Below, piece by piece: positions 1-11,915 of a DNA stretch of 64,000 nucleotides; the stretch's first letter is position 1; each line of letters opens with the position of its first letter. This DNA is from Lingula anatina (Eukaryota; Brachiopoda; Lingulata; Lingulida; Lingulidae), in the NCBI RefSeq assembly GCF_001039355.2, contig NW_019775878.1:2710-66709 (forward strand), read 5' to 3'. The notes under the pieces were generated by a model. The model saw only the letters and a list, made by a program, of their open reading frames with translations, had not been told where the DNA came from and searched no databases. The position numbers and the translations under genes were made by a program.

Positions 1-100
1 TGGGGGGGGGGGGGGGGCAAACGGTGCCGTTTGGTACGGTTAAGAAGTATGAATCAGCTTATCAAATTTAAATTTCTAATTCAAGAGAGATTAATGACAG
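1..100. repeat. Fragment of a dispersed G-run/CAAACGGTGCC repeat
   Basis: A run of about 16 G is followed by sequence closely resembling positions 4900-4960, and its reverse complement is found near 41045-41080. All three share the CAAAC-GTGCC-TTTGG-AC core. The window starts inside the element, so its left end is not visible. It probably belongs to the short non-coding element family annotated at 4760-5057 and 40957-41201. From 100 to 575 I see no gene. Confidence 0.5.
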
Positions 101-575
101 ATTACTGAAATTACACTGATTTTGTCTGCACCTGTGACGTTATAGAGCATGATGAGAGCCAAAGCGTTTCACACTTGTGAAAGCGGTTTAAGTTTTGAGT
201 AGTTTTGCCTTTTGAAATGTCGACTGTGGATTTTCCCCAGGCACTGTAAGATCATATGAACAGTTCTGATAAGCAGGGAACCAGTGGGGTGGACATGGAA
301 GAACAAAATGATTGGGTAAAGTAATAACGCGACATGACTTTTGAAAAAAAAACTTGCTGAGAAGTATGACATGCATGCCACTATGCCGCCATTACCTACT
401 GACTTTATTCGTGTTTGATTCGTGGCGTAGCAGGTAAAGGGGAGAGAACAAAGACCATCCCCGCCTAAGCATCATTTAAAAGACTAAAAGTAAAGTAAAA
501 GGAAATGTTATTGACGACGCAGACTTTATGATAAGCAATAAGTTGCCAAGTTGATCACATAGTCTAAACTATACC

Positions 576-1676
576 GGCTTATAGAAAAGTTTTTATGTTT
601 TTTTCCCAGACCGACAAGAGGCCGCATTCGTTCCCGTGACTTCCTGATTGCAGGGCCAGGTCGTTGTTGTGACGGACTGATATGCGTTATCCGGGACTCG
701 AACTCGTGACTTTCTGTTACCACGGTTGATGACCGTTTTGGATTTTTATTTATTTATTTTTATTTTTTATTTGTTTATTTATTTATTGCAACCGCGCACA
801 TTAACGACAACGCTGTGTCTGACCCACCGCCCACCGTATATACGTTTTACTTCTTATAGTAATAAAATGCAATTTTCAGAAATCTTATTAAGCAAAAATA
901 TTGCATTTAGAACTCTAGCATTCGAACCCACGTGCAAAGGAATACGTGTGTTTAAGACAGTGGAATTACCACGGAGTCGCAGAAGCTTCGTTGATAACAT
1001 TTACAACAAATGGAAGCTTTCTACCTTATCACGCCAGCTTGGTTATAAATGTTTACATCTGCAGTTACAATAGATAGCCCGGGTGCCGTACAGATATATG
1101 TCATCTTACGCAACACCAGTCCCCGAACATGATGATGATGTGCACGAGGCCTTGTTTGAGAAGCCGACACGGAGCGGTCCTAGTTAATTTTTTTCCTGTG
1201 CCTTCGTTTTGTGCTTATACTAAAGGGAAATTAACTCTTCGTATGAAATCTATATTTCACAATAAAAACATTGTGAATAACTCATAGAAATATAATATAT
1301 TCTGTTTTACCACAAAAATGGCAGTTATAGCTACATGTATTAATTATTCTGATATCTGAGTTTGTCTTTAGACCACGTGACCTCCATTGATGGCTATATT
1401 CTGTTAAAATCTTTTAAGAGATTTTAACAAAAAAAAAACCTTTTCTTAGAAAAAACAGGGACTAACTTTGAATGTCTAAATGGATTCATTAACCATTGGT
1501 AAGTACGGGAAAATTGTTGTTTACTCCAGGAAAATTAATTTTTTGGCCGAAACGAAGAGTTATTATCCCTTTAAGTTTGGGTTCACTTATTACGAAGTGG
1601 AGCGCAATGGGATCAAAGGTGACCCACACTTGGGCGGTTTTGGTTTAAACAACCCCTTATAAAAAGAAAGAATAAT
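576..1676. repeat. 1.1-kb tandem duplication, copy 1 (unoccupied)
   Basis: The sequence from GGCTTATAGAAAAG at 576 to AAAGAAAGAATAAT near 1675 is repeated starting at 1677, a period of 1101. The first 270 bases contain a minus-strand GAGTTCGAGTCCC word resembling a pol III B box, plus an A-rich end, so this part may be a tRNA-derived SINE; no box A was established. The last 300 bases hold a short open frame (1480-1662) that also occurs, diverged and inverted, near 19860-20130, so it is repeat sequence rather than a gene. Confidence 0.75.
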
Positions 1677-1961
1677 GGCTTATAGAAAAGTTTTTTTTGT
1701 TTTTTTCCCAGACCGACAAGAGCCCGCATTCGTTCCCGTGACTTCCTGATTGCAGGGCCAGGTCGTTGTTGTGACGGACTGATATGCGTTATCCGGGACT
1801 CGAACTCGTGACTTTCTGTTACCACGGTTGATGACCGTTTTGGATTTTTATTTTTATTTTTTTTATTTTTTATTTGTTTATTTATTTATTGCAACGGCGC
1901 ACGTTAACGACAGCGCTGTGTCTGACCCACCGCCCACCGTATATACGTTTTACTTCTTATA

Positions 1962-3795
1962 CAGACTTGACATTTAATATGGAACATTTTTTTCCAAGTA
2001 ATTTTTTATCAGTTTTTTCCTATTTTGCTGACTGATAAATGAAAATAAGGATTAAATCGTGTTTTAATAACTTTGAATTATCTCTTTGATGTCATTGTGA
2101 CATCAATTCATTGATGGAATTCGCCAGAGAAGCAAACAAGAACACACCAGGGGCGGATTTAGGCCGTCTTCTGGGTCTTCCGGAAGACGGTCAAATTTTC
2201 AAGTTTACATTGACGGGTATGTAATTTTTTTCTGTCGGAAGACCGTCAAAAATGAGGATGGGTGAACAAACATAATATGGAAGACTGTCAGAAAATATCT
2301 CTGGATCCGACCCTGCACACTGCCTATTCTATGTCATACGACTTCCATTAAAAGATATATTTTGGATCTCCATATTTTCCAAATTATCGTCTTTAAAAGA
2401 GTAATACGCTCCACAAAAGACCCTCATGTCAGTTGCTAGTCACAGTAATGGTCGCTGTTACGACTGGTCTCTTCTGGCTGTTGCCAGCGCTCTCAAGCGG
2501 CAAGGCATTCCTTTGGGAAGGTTTTTAGAGATCAAGCTGGAATAATATTCCAGGCATCGGGCTAAAATTGTCCAATTTGGTCAAGTTTTGTTGTAGGACA
2601 TGTAGGCAGTTAATTCGGCGAGTGATGGCCTACCGAAATAGTGTCTATGTGGTTCAAATGTGGCGATTTTGATGACCAGGTTAGCTGCTCATTCCCTTGG
2701 TTCTGTAAGTTATCTGCTATTAAAAGTGCTCTGTGTGAGCCGGCAACCTCACCGTGCAACCTAAAATTGTTCCTAAGGTGCCCCCTATCAAATGATAGTC
2801 AAGTGGTTCCGAGATTATTCCTTAATTTTATCTGGTTCAGGTTTTCGTCGATGACTACCATTGGTGTTTTGGCAACAATGTGGTATCCACTCCAAATACT
2901 GACGCTGTCAATCACCCTTGTTACTTTAGTCCCGGCATATGCTTCGTCGTAGGCTTCTTCTGAATATCTGTAAACTCTGTTTTGACTAATTGGGCGGTAC
3001 AGGTGAAATCTGACCTCAATAAAGAAAGTCACGCAGTTTCATTGTTCTACCCGGAAACGGTCATGGCCCCCAATTCATTAGAGAAACAGACGACGATGTT
3101 TTGCTGTTTACAGTGGGTGCCTCGGAGGTCGTTTGGTGTTCTTACCTGCTAAAACCAGTTTGGTGTTCGCTAAGGGCTTTGAAAAACGCATTTTGGTGCC
3201 AATTTACCCCTCGTTCTGAACGGACTAAATGTTTTTTGTTTAGTTGCAGCAGCGTACCCCGAAAGTCAGTGGGTCCTGTACCCTGTAGGTAAGATTTTGA
3301 TACATTGGGGGTGACCTCTGTGTAGGTACATCAGTCTGGGCATTACCTCATAAAACTGTGGGGTCCGTTCCCTTTGGCGCTATGACTTGTCTGGTAATGT
3401 CTGTCTTTTTCGCGCCATTCTGCCATAGATTTACAAATTTGTAATGCACTACTTAAGTCATCTTACGCACTGCAAAACGGACCGCTTGCATGCAAAATTT
3501 CAAATTCTTCTGTGCAGTAGTTGCCGACATACGGATACTTTTTTGACAGAACAAAGCTTTGCCTAAGCCAAGCTTTGACCAGCCCAAAGGAACACTACCC
3601 AATTAAATCACTACATATTACATAATGTAGCAGGGCAACAGATATGAAAGTCAATTAATTGGTAGCGACACACCTGACTACACACTTCTCCATTCACAAA
3701 TCGTATGTGAGATCGGAGTTATTTGAAAAAAAGAACTCATTTTTACCTAGGCATACCTTCGAAACTGAAATATTCCATATTAAATGTCAAGTCTG
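1962..3795. mobile_element. Tc1/mariner-like transposon, degenerate
   Basis: The ends are an inverted repeat: CAGACTTGACATTTAATATG at the left and its reverse complement at the right, at least 23 bp without mismatch. A TA dinucleotide sits on both sides (1960-1961 and 3796-3797), and the uninterrupted TA target is visible at about 855 in the first copy of the duplicated host unit. A TA target duplication and Tc1-like coding debris on the minus strand agree with the Tc1/mariner superfamily. The length is 1.83 kb. Confidence 0.8.
2640..3032 (-). pseudogene. Tc1-like transposase remnant
   Basis: On the minus strand, a frame from 3032 down to 2799 includes VYRYSEEAYDEAYAG, then SIWSGYHIVAKTPMVVIDEN. 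This follows the order of the Tc1 transposase catalytic core: arginine-rich stretch, VMVWGG-like block, then TPLVVIDGNLN-like block. After stops and a frame change, a block LTWSSKSPHLNHID near 2645-2720 resembles the conserved WPSQSPDLNPIE region that carries the last catalytic glutamate, here read as D. The reading frame is broken, so the copy is not expected to be active. Confidence 0.65.
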
Positions 3796-4759
3796 TAGTA
3801 ATAAAATGCAATTTTCAGAAATCTTATTAAGCAAAAATATTGCATTTAGAACTCTAGCATTCGAACCCACGTGCAAAGGGAATACGTGTGTTTAAGACAA
3901 GGGAATTACCACGGAGTCGCAGAAGCTTCGTTGATAACATTTACAACAAATGGAAGCTTTCTACCTTGTCACGCCAGCTTGGTTGTACATGTTTACATCT
4001 ACAGTTACAATAGATAGCCCGGGTGCCGTACAGATATATGTCATCTTACGCAACGCCAGTCCCCGAACATGATGATGTGCACGAGGCCTTGTTTGAGAAG
4101 CCGACACGGAGCGGTCCTAGTTAATTTTTTTCCTGTGCCTTCGTTTTGTGCTTATATTAAAGGGAAATTAACTCTTCGTATGAAATCTATATTTCACAAT
4201 AAAAACATTGTGAATAACTCATAGAAATATAATATATTCTGTTTTACCACAAAAATGGCAGTTATAGCTATTAATTATTCTGATATCTGAGTTTGTCTTT
4301 AGACCACGTGACCTCCATTGATGGCTATACTCTGTTAAAATCTTTTAAGAGATTTTAAGAGATCTCTTTTAAGAGATTTTAACAAAAAAAAAAAAAACTT
4401 TTCTTAGAAAAAAACAGGGACTAACTTTGAATGTCTAAATGGATTCATTAACCATTGGTAAGTACGGGAAAATTGTTGTTTACTCCAGGAAAATTAATTT
4501 TTTGGCCGAAACGAAGAGTTATTATCCCTTTAAGTTTGGGTTCACTTATTACGAAGTGGAGCGCAATGGGATCAAAGGTGACCCACACTTGGGCGGTTTT
4601 GGTTTAAACAACCCCTTATAAAAAGAAAGAATAATTTCAAAACGTTCAAACATGTAAAAGCAATTGCAACGATGCAGATTTTTAGAAAACATATTTGCCA
4701 AACAATCTTACAAAGAAGATACCATTTTGTCTCCTGAACGCATTATACAGGTGGTTAGA

Positions 4760-5057
4760 CAGGGGTAGATCCAGGATTTGAAGGGGGTGTCAGTGTCTTT
4801 TACAAATGACAGACCTCGGATTCGAAGCCGACCCTCAGCCTCCTTGTGGTGGGGTTGGGGGACCGCTGAAGGGCCCCAAAATATTTTGGTGTTTTGAATG
4901 CCAAACTGTGCCTTTTGGAACAGTTAAGAACTATAAATCAGCAACTTAAAATTCTAATTTTAAAAGGGTAATATTTAGTGTGATATTTTCCCAGAAACCC
5001 AAGGAGGGGGGGGGGGGTCAGGACCCCACTGAACCCCCCTCCCTAAATCTGCCACTG
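4760..5057. mobile_element. Short non-coding MITE-like element (CAGNGG-GATC ends)
   Basis: The left end CAGGGGTAGATCCAGGATTT and the right end CCTAAATCTGCCACTG are imperfect inverted repeats. The interior has G-runs, C-runs and a segment shared with positions 1-100. The CAGNGG(C/T)(G/A)GATC start is common among hAT-type MITEs. No clean 8-bp target duplication could be confirmed here. A relative lies at 40957-41201. Confidence 0.55.
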
Positions 5058-6426
5058 AGTAAGACAATCTTATTATTCTAATTCAAACATATCTATTAAC
5101 ACACGGTAGGGAGACAAAAACAATACGCAGTCGATGTACTGGGTATTTATGTGCAGGTTTACACAAAAAATAACAAACAGCTTCAACTTAATACATTTCA
5201 GGTTGATAAATGCACTTTTAGGCTCTATATTTTCTACAGATCATCAAATATGTATTTTTTATTTATGCGAGTATTATGTTTGTTTTTTTATTATTATTTT
5301 ATATAAATTCCCCGTATCTGTGTTGTTTACTGGAAACTAAAATTTGAAGAAGTTAAAATAAGAGGTTTCCGTGTTTATAAAGCAGAGGCAAACGCTCTAC
5401 TCTCTCTCTCTGAAGATATCTGGGAATTGAGGCTACTTTAGATATTGGGCAAATGACACATTGGTACCCAGATATAGAGTTTATTGGAATAAGATATTCT
5501 CTTAGACTGCATTTGAATTACCTTTTATAGCAACTGTATCACGGTGAACATGTTATGTTTTTGGAGGCTAGTGGTCTCTCCGAGGATTCTTTTTTTATCA
5601 AAATACGTTTTAGCACTGTGATCTTGGCAGCAATTTTGACTATTATGTTGTATTGAAGTGTTATAATTTTCAGTGTCTGACATCTGGAACCCTCCCTTTC
5701 TTTAAATAAATAAATTTGCTTTTATAAAGTATCATAAAAGAAAGGCGAAATAAAGGCCTATATGTTCTAAAGATACAAGTAAGACAACTTAAATTAGAAA
5801 TTAGTTTATTTGCAAGGTCCATATTGTGGTAATTTTACAAAAGCCACATAATTAACCTAAAACTGATAAATGAACTCGTATACACACCCGTACAATAGCT
5901 ATTAAATTAAAACATCTTTCAATCTAAGTTCTCTGTAAGTGACCTTATAATATCTTAACATATGCTAGATATTGAACCATCTTTCCGTATATATTTATGG
6001 TGATTTAATAAAAGCCATGAATAATGTAAAACTAATTAATGAACTAATATACATAAATGTACATGTATGTTCATATTAGATCAAATACATTCAATATGTT
6101 CCATATTGTAACATCTTTCCATATACATATATATTTATGCTGTTGACATCTTTGAGGGAATATATAAATATACTGAAGTAAGATATGATATATGATGTTC
6201 ATATTGTTGACTGAATACATTTACTTAACTTACATATTAAAACTTTTTACACATATACAGTGTTAAAAAATACAAAAAAATTTAAATATTCAAATATCTA
6301 CAACGGGTAATGTAAAACTAATTGATGAACTTATATACATAAACAAGCAAGTTAAGATATCTGTCAATCTATACTCTGTGAATGAGAACAAAGTATACTA
6401 TAATATCATACCTGTACACGAAACAT
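5058..6426. other. Gene-free AT-rich stretch
   Basis: I see no convincing exon. From about 5840 to 6350 a phrase like AAAACTAATTAATGAACT(A/T)ATATACATA recurs three times at unequal spacing, so the tract looks like diverged tandem repeats. Any 5' exon of the CTHRC1-like gene at 12274 might lie here or further upstream, but none with the needed phase-1 donor was recognised. Confidence 0.5.
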
Positions 6427-6449
6427 ATCCTTACTTTTCACTGACGTCA
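6427..6449 (+). repeat. ISL2EU left terminal inverted repeat
   Basis: ATCCTTACTTTTCAC is followed directly by the palindrome TGACGTCA, a CRE-like site. The right copy has one extra A between the two parts. The palindrome could act as a promoter element for each gene, because it lies about 165 bases before the nuclease ATG and about 105 bases before the transposase ATG; that role is inference. Confidence 0.75.
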
Positions 6450-6613
6450 CAACTCCGAGTGTGCTATCCCACAATGCCCCGTGAACCGCCATTTTTCTAC
6501 CCATGCTATCGAGACGACACGCACGACACGCCGAGCTTTGCTGTACAAATCATCGTTTTATTGTTGAATTTTCACTTGTTGGTTGTTCATTTGTTATTTT
6601 GCTTGTTATTGTT

Positions 6614-8908
6614 ATGGAGAAGGACACCAATCTATACAGACAGTCCTTACCGGCAGATGTGAGAGAAAGATATGATGAGAAGACAAAGGAAATTGGAGTA
6701 GACCCCTACACGGTGTCATCCAAGGATTGCAGCACAGACAAAGCTTCGTGGCAAGAGGTGAATTTAGTAGATGTTATTCACTTTCTGATATTTCAAAGAT
6801 CTGCATACACTAAGGAAGAATTGCGGAATTACAAGGCATTGGAGGCCTACAAATTTTTCCAAGACGGTTGGATTAAGGACATGAGGCACATTGAAATAAA
6901 TGGCTCTCACTTAATAAAGTCTAAGGTAAGAATACTCATAAGATATTTTGCATAAACACGGATTTAAATTTTTGTTTCTACATGTATTCATAAGAATAGA
7001 CATTATTTCATGTATTGTATACTTTTGACCCAAATATATTAATGGGGAATACTCCATGTACAGACATGGCGAGAATACTGCAGGTCTGTATGGCTTACAC
7101 TCCAAAAAATCTACAGGTCTGCCTAAAAATCTATAGAACCTCCAAAAAAGTTTATATAGTATTTTTCCATAAACCTTGCCAGTCTGGAGGACCTGCAGAA
7201 CAAAATCTTATAGGTCCTGCCTGTGGCTTTTTAACAGGTCTGATCCTGTCCATCCTGCAGTTTCCCCATATCTGCATGTAGGCTGTAGACAGCATTTTGC
7301 TTAATTGCTTTCATGGTTTGTCAGCGATATGTCATAGATTTTACTTAAAGTAACGAAAGCTTCATGTGGAAAATAACAGGAAGTTACCATCGTGTGTAAA
7401 AGAAGCCCATATGTGATTTAATACCTATCCATGCGTTTATGTTAAGATGACTTATTCTTCCCTTTTTCACATTTTAGGTGCATCATTCTTTGCGCATAAG
7501 GGAGAAGCCCTTAGAGCCCTGGGTGATCATAAAAGGAGAGGGGTCCATTGAGTGTGCACATTGCACTTGCATGGCTGGTCTGGGGGAGAGCTGCAGTCAT
7601 ATAGCTGCCATGCTATTTGCCCTAGAAACATGGACCAGAATAAGGAAAGAGACCACTGTGACAGACGTCCCTGCCTATTGGATGGCTCCGTCTTCCAGCA
7701 ACCTGAAAGACCCATTTCACCGCATCGTGGATATGGACCTCCAGTCAGCTACCAAAAAAAGAAAAACAGGGGATTTGAGGAGGAAAGAGTCCACATCAAT
7801 GGATGACTTCTCTTCGCCCACAAAGAATGAAATGGACAGCTTTATTCAAGGGTATCAGTCAGATGTCAGTAATGCAAGTATATTGGCCATCAACCCTGAA
7901 TTTGCCCACACTTTCAAGCCAAAAGCTCTTCTTGGGCAGTGGCCAGTGGATTTGTCTTCTTTAAAAGACACAAACTTTCACAATTCCAACATAGACGATA
8001 TCCTAGCCCATACTGCAGGGATCAGTATAGCTGTAACAGAAGCAGAGGCTGCCCATGTTGAACTGCACACAAGGGACCAGTGTAAATCGACTCACTGGAG
8101 GAAATACAGACTTGGGCGTATTACTGCTTCACAATTGTATTCTGCTGTACACACAGACATAGATAAGCCATCTATGTCAGTTGTAAAGTCGGTGTGTTAT
8201 CCACAATACTTCAGCAGTGCATCAACAGAGTGGGGCATCAAAAAAGAGAGGGTGGCAAGAAAAGAGTACTGCAAGGACATGGCACCATTCCATGTGGACT
8301 TCCAAGTTGAGAGATCTGGACTTCTATTAAATCCAGACTTCCCAGAGTTTGGGGCCAGTCCGGATGGGTTTGTATCGTGTAACTGCTGTGGGAAGGGTCT
8401 TTTAGAGATCAAGTGCCCTTTTACCCTGCGTGAAGCAGACAGTATTCAGATGACCTGGTTGGAAAACACAGAGGGAGGACTGAAATTAAAGAAAAACACT
8501 GCTTACTACTACCAAGTTCAAATGCAACTGTTTATGTCAAATTTGGACTATTGCGATTTTTTTGTGTGGTGCCCATATGCATCGCATTGTGAAAGAATAG
8601 TAAAAGATCAAAGTTTATGGGATATTATTTCTGTAAAAGCAAAATTATTTCATAAGCAGGTTGTCATGCCTGAATTGTTGTGTGGGTATTTTACCATGAA
8701 GCGTGTGTTGAAGGAGGTTGTGACCAATAATTGCTCTTCAAACTCTCAGGAGCCAAAGTACTGTATTTGTAATGGAAGTGACGATGGTCGCAAGATGGTA
8801 GCATGCGATAATGAGAACTGCAGCACAGTGTGGTACCATATGAGTTGTATAAAGATGAAGAGAGTCCCAAAAGGAAGGTGGTTTTGCAATAAATGTAGAA
8901 ATGTGTAG
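6614..8908 (+). CDS. SWIM zinc finger / YqaJ-like nuclease / PHD finger protein of an ISL2EU transposon
   Basis: Two exons, 6614-6925 and 7478-8908, join in phase 0 (AAG|GTAAG donor, TTTTAG|GTG acceptor) to give 580 residues. An upstream in-frame ATG at 6503 is possible, but 6614 opens the acidic start MEKDTNLYRQS. A SWIM finger (CxC...CxH; about residues 133-145, CTC-CSH) comes first. A YqaJ-like PD-(D/E)XK nuclease follows at about 310-490, with GIKKER, ASPDGF, LLEIKCPF and YYYQVQMQL supplying the expected acidic residues, lysine and glutamines. A C-terminal PHD finger (about 530-580) has the usual Cys-His spacing ending CNKC. Family knowledge links YqaJ proteins to exonuclease activity; in ISL2EU it presumably helps process transposon ends in the nucleus. 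The PHD finger suggests histone-tail reading. The frame is intact. Confidence 0.85.
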
Positions 8909-9803
8909 CTGTGTGGAATTCTGATAATCTTGGTCCATTCTGACATGTTATTGTGCAATACTTTACATCTTTTTAACAAATGCTGTCAGTTATTGTGAAG
9001 TTATATAGATTGCTCGGGATGTGTTTTTCTATTTACCCATTTTATGGATATGATACCAGTATTCAGTTCTTGTGTGCTAGTCTTAATGTACATATTACAG
9101 TGCAGTGATGCTTCTAATTGAACTTTTTTTTTCTTGGATTCATATGTTCAGCCATTCAGTTTTTGAAGTCACCACGGCTCGGTGCTAAATATGTTAGCTG
9201 TGTGGAATTCTGATAATCTTGGTCCATTCTGACATTTTATTGTGCAATGCCTTACATCTTTTTAACATATGCTGTCAGTAATTGTGAAGTTATATAGATT
9301 GCTCGGATGTGTTTTTCTGTTAACCCATTTTATGGATGTGATACCAGTATTCAGTTCTTGTGTGCTAGTCTTAATGTACATATTACAGTGCAATGATGCT
9401 TCTAATTGAACTTTTTTTTTCTTGGATTCATATGTTCAGCCATTCAGTTTTTGAAGTCACCACGGCTCGGTGCTAAATATGTTAGCTGTGTGGAATTCTG
9501 ATAATCTTGGTCCATTCTGACATTTTATTGTGCAATGCCTTACATCTTTTTAACATATGATGTCAGTTATTGTAAAGTTATACAGATTGTTCGGATGTGT
9601 TTTTCTATTTACCCATTTTTTGGATGTGATACCAGTATTCAGTTCTTGTGTGCTAGTCTTAATATACCTTTTACAGTGCAATGGTGCTTCTAATTGAACC
9701 TTTTTTTTCTTGGATTCAGTTGTTCAGCCATTCAGTTTTTGCAGTCACCACGGCCCGGTGCTAAATATGTTAGCTGTGTGGAATTCTGATAATCTTGGTC
9801 CAC
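8906..9803. repeat. 288-bp tandem repeat, 3.1 copies, between convergent transposon genes
   Basis: TAGCTGTGTGGAATTCTGAT starts at 8906, 9195, 9483 and 9771, giving periods of 289, 288 and 288. The fourth copy stops after about 33 bases. The array starts exactly at the nuclease stop codon and fills most of the gap before the transposase gene. It would form the 3' UTR of the + strand gene. Confidence 0.9.
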
Positions 9804-9842
9804 TAGGATCAAGGAAAGTTTTTCTAAAGAAAAAAATGAGAA

Positions 9843-9848
9843 AATAAA
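9843..9848 (+). terminator. Possible poly(A) signal AATAAA for the nuclease gene
   Basis: An AATAAA occurs just beyond the 288-bp array, about 935 bases after the stop. It is the first canonical signal noticed downstream on this strand. Positional evidence only. Confidence 0.35.
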
Positions 9849-9866
9849 TGGTTTTCAATACATATT

Positions 9867-9872
9867 TTTATT
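9867..9872 (-). terminator. Poly(A) signal AATAAA for the transposase gene
   Basis: TTTATT on the + strand reads AATAAA on the minus strand, 70 bases past the transposase stop. With the + strand signal at 9843, the two transcripts would overlap at their tails. Confidence 0.5.
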
Positions 9873-9941
9873 TCACTAAAATTGTTGTTATAGATGCATA
9901 CATGCTTCAATTGTTTCCAAACACTTAGACATTCCTTCACT

Positions 9942-11812
9942 TCAATCAAATGGAACAACAGAGGGACATAAATTTGTGAGACAACAACATACTTTAACAA
10001 TTTTGTCAATTGTAGGTACCTCTTCTCCACTTTTCAACTTCAGAAACTCCAAGGGTACAACACTGTCAAAAATCCTAAATTTCCTACAAAGTAGTCCAAT
10101 AACCCGCTCTACATGAATACGTACATTTGCAATTTTTCTCGTCTGTTCTACTTCCATTGGATGTAATTGAGACTTCCCTCGTGTAAAACTAGGTATTGCC
10201 AATTTCGCTTGGTAAAAATTGACAGATTCTTCAATGGAAAAACCACGATCTACCATGACAATATCACCAGGTAACAGATTGTCTAGAAGTCCAGACTCTT
10301 CTGTGATGTGTTTATCTGAGGTCCTACCGCCCCAACCTTCAGAAATAAAAGTTATTGTACCTTGTGGGGCTATCCCTATCAGATATTTAACTGTATGACG
10401 ATGCTTGTAATTAGAGTATGTATACACCTTGTTAAGAGAACCACTTGGTTTTTCTATGTTGAGTTCGAAACAATCAAGAATAACAACAACCTTATCACCA
10501 AATTCTTTTCTGAATGTCATCGGCATTGATACTCTGACATGCTCCCTTTCTGGCCAGTGGACCAAGAAACTCAGTCTTTTGTAAAGAATGTTCAGTGTGG
10601 CATGAAATATTCTATGAATAGTGGCAACTGACACATTTAACTGAACTGACATGTCTTGAAAAGCATAATCCATTCTTAATTTTATAAGACATAACATGAA
10701 TTGGTTTTCTTTGGTCAGGTTTTTTGAGCCATTGCTCATTTGTGCTTCTATGAAATTAAACACTCGTTTCAAACCCCCTAAATTAGGCAATCCAGTATAA
10801 AAAGAAACTTTGTCTGGATCTTTTTCATACCCTTCAAAACTGTAGAGATCTTGCCGTGTGAATGGCACTTTGCAGTTGGAATCTGCAAGTCTAGCTTTAT
10901 TGTCATTTTCAATATTTTCAATATCATTAACTGTTAATTCAGTTTGTACCTCTTTACTTGTACCAGTAGTACTATCTTTGGATTCCTGTACTTCATAGTT
11001 TGTGTCTTGAATCTCTAGCTCTATGTCTAAATCACTGTCAAGAGATGATTGTTCACAACTATTGCCATCACTTGTACTCCTGTCTTGAAGTTGAGTTTGT
11101 TCATTCACTTGAAGGTCTGATTCAAGCCTTGGCGTTTTGAGGTTCAAAAGTGAAGTTATTGCATCTGCACGTTTCCTCTTTTCCCCACGCTGACTGGCAC
11201 GCCTGTATCTACTGGTGGCTGCTGATTCTGGAATGCAGGCTGAATGCCCTAGGCATAATGTTGGAAGCCAGGACGGACTGGTCCTGTCATGTAGGTAGGC
11301 CTTGATACCTAGAAAATTTAGACATGGCAATGATAAAAACAATCCAACATGAGAATGAGAATTATATTGCATTTGTAAAAACATGTAAATGTGCTGAAAT
11401 TGTACATCAAAAAAGAATTTTGTGTCCGAAATTGTCTGAGATACACAGGATACAGGGAGCATATAAGACAGACAAAGACTCCACCGAGTAACAGGTACGT
11501 GTAGTTGCCATTTGTGACTCAAAGATCCGTCCTTCACAAAAACCTTATTCTCTGACATTTATATGATACCAACAAGTAACATATATACATACCGCCTACA
11601 AAGTGTTTCGAACAAACAAGGGTTCGATCCCACTTTTCCTCCGAGGTAATATCTTTCCTGTTTATTGCTGCTTTCCATAACCGCCGTCTTTCTTCAGATA
11701 ACTTTTGCGTCTCCTCGCCTTGACCTCTAATGATTGTTGGTACTTTATGAAAACTGATACCTTTCTGTGAGGACGGTTTATTTGAACATCCAACCACTCC
11801 ACATATCGGCAT
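9942..11812 (-). CDS. THAP-domain DDE transposase of the ISL2EU transposon
   Basis: Exon 1 is 11812-11593 and exon 2 is 11308-9942. The split codon GGT is restored across the intron, giving 528 residues. The start MPICGVVGC is the canonical THAP opening; Trp in LWKAA and CSKHF complete the C2CH finger, which binds DNA (about 1-85). A charged, Ser-rich linker follows. A helix-turn-helix-like block (MSVQLNVSVATIHRIF) precedes a DDE_Tnp_4-type core. The likely catalytic residues are D352 (VVILDC), D427 (VMVDRG) and E474 (HVERVIG). The protein should bind the ends and cut and rejoin DNA in the nucleus, together with the convergent nuclease. A PIF/Harbinger transposase shares this fold, but the YqaJ partner favours ISL2EU. 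The frame and all three catalytic residues are intact. Confidence 0.88.
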
Positions 11813-11915
11813 GACTGTGCTGTGTGTACGTGATAAAAAGTGAAAAAACTCAGCACGATAGTATCTCCCGCCTGGTGTAGGAAAATGGCGGACACCCAAT
11901 GTTCGCATAAAATGA

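Larger units (their letters stand above)
1677..4635. repeat. 1.1-kb tandem duplication, copy 2 (interrupted)
   Basis: This second copy of the unit at 576-1676 runs 1677-1961 and resumes at 3796-4635. Between the halves lies an insertion flanked by TA. The join ACTTCTTATAGTAATAAAA is intact at about 850-868 in copy 1. Small differences between copies (for example an extra ATG triplet near 1135 and a longer AAGAGATTTTA tract near 4350) show the copies are not identical. Confidence 0.75.

Noticed and set aside
640-725. tRNA gene suggested by the GAGTTCGAGTCCC word on the minus strand
   Set aside because: No cloverleaf could be drawn and no box A was found; at most a tRNA-derived SINE piece.
1480-1662. 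60-codon frame repeated identically at 4439-4621
   Set aside because: It lies in a duplicated repeat with a third inverted, diverged copy near 19860-20130, so identity reflects recent duplication, not coding constraint.
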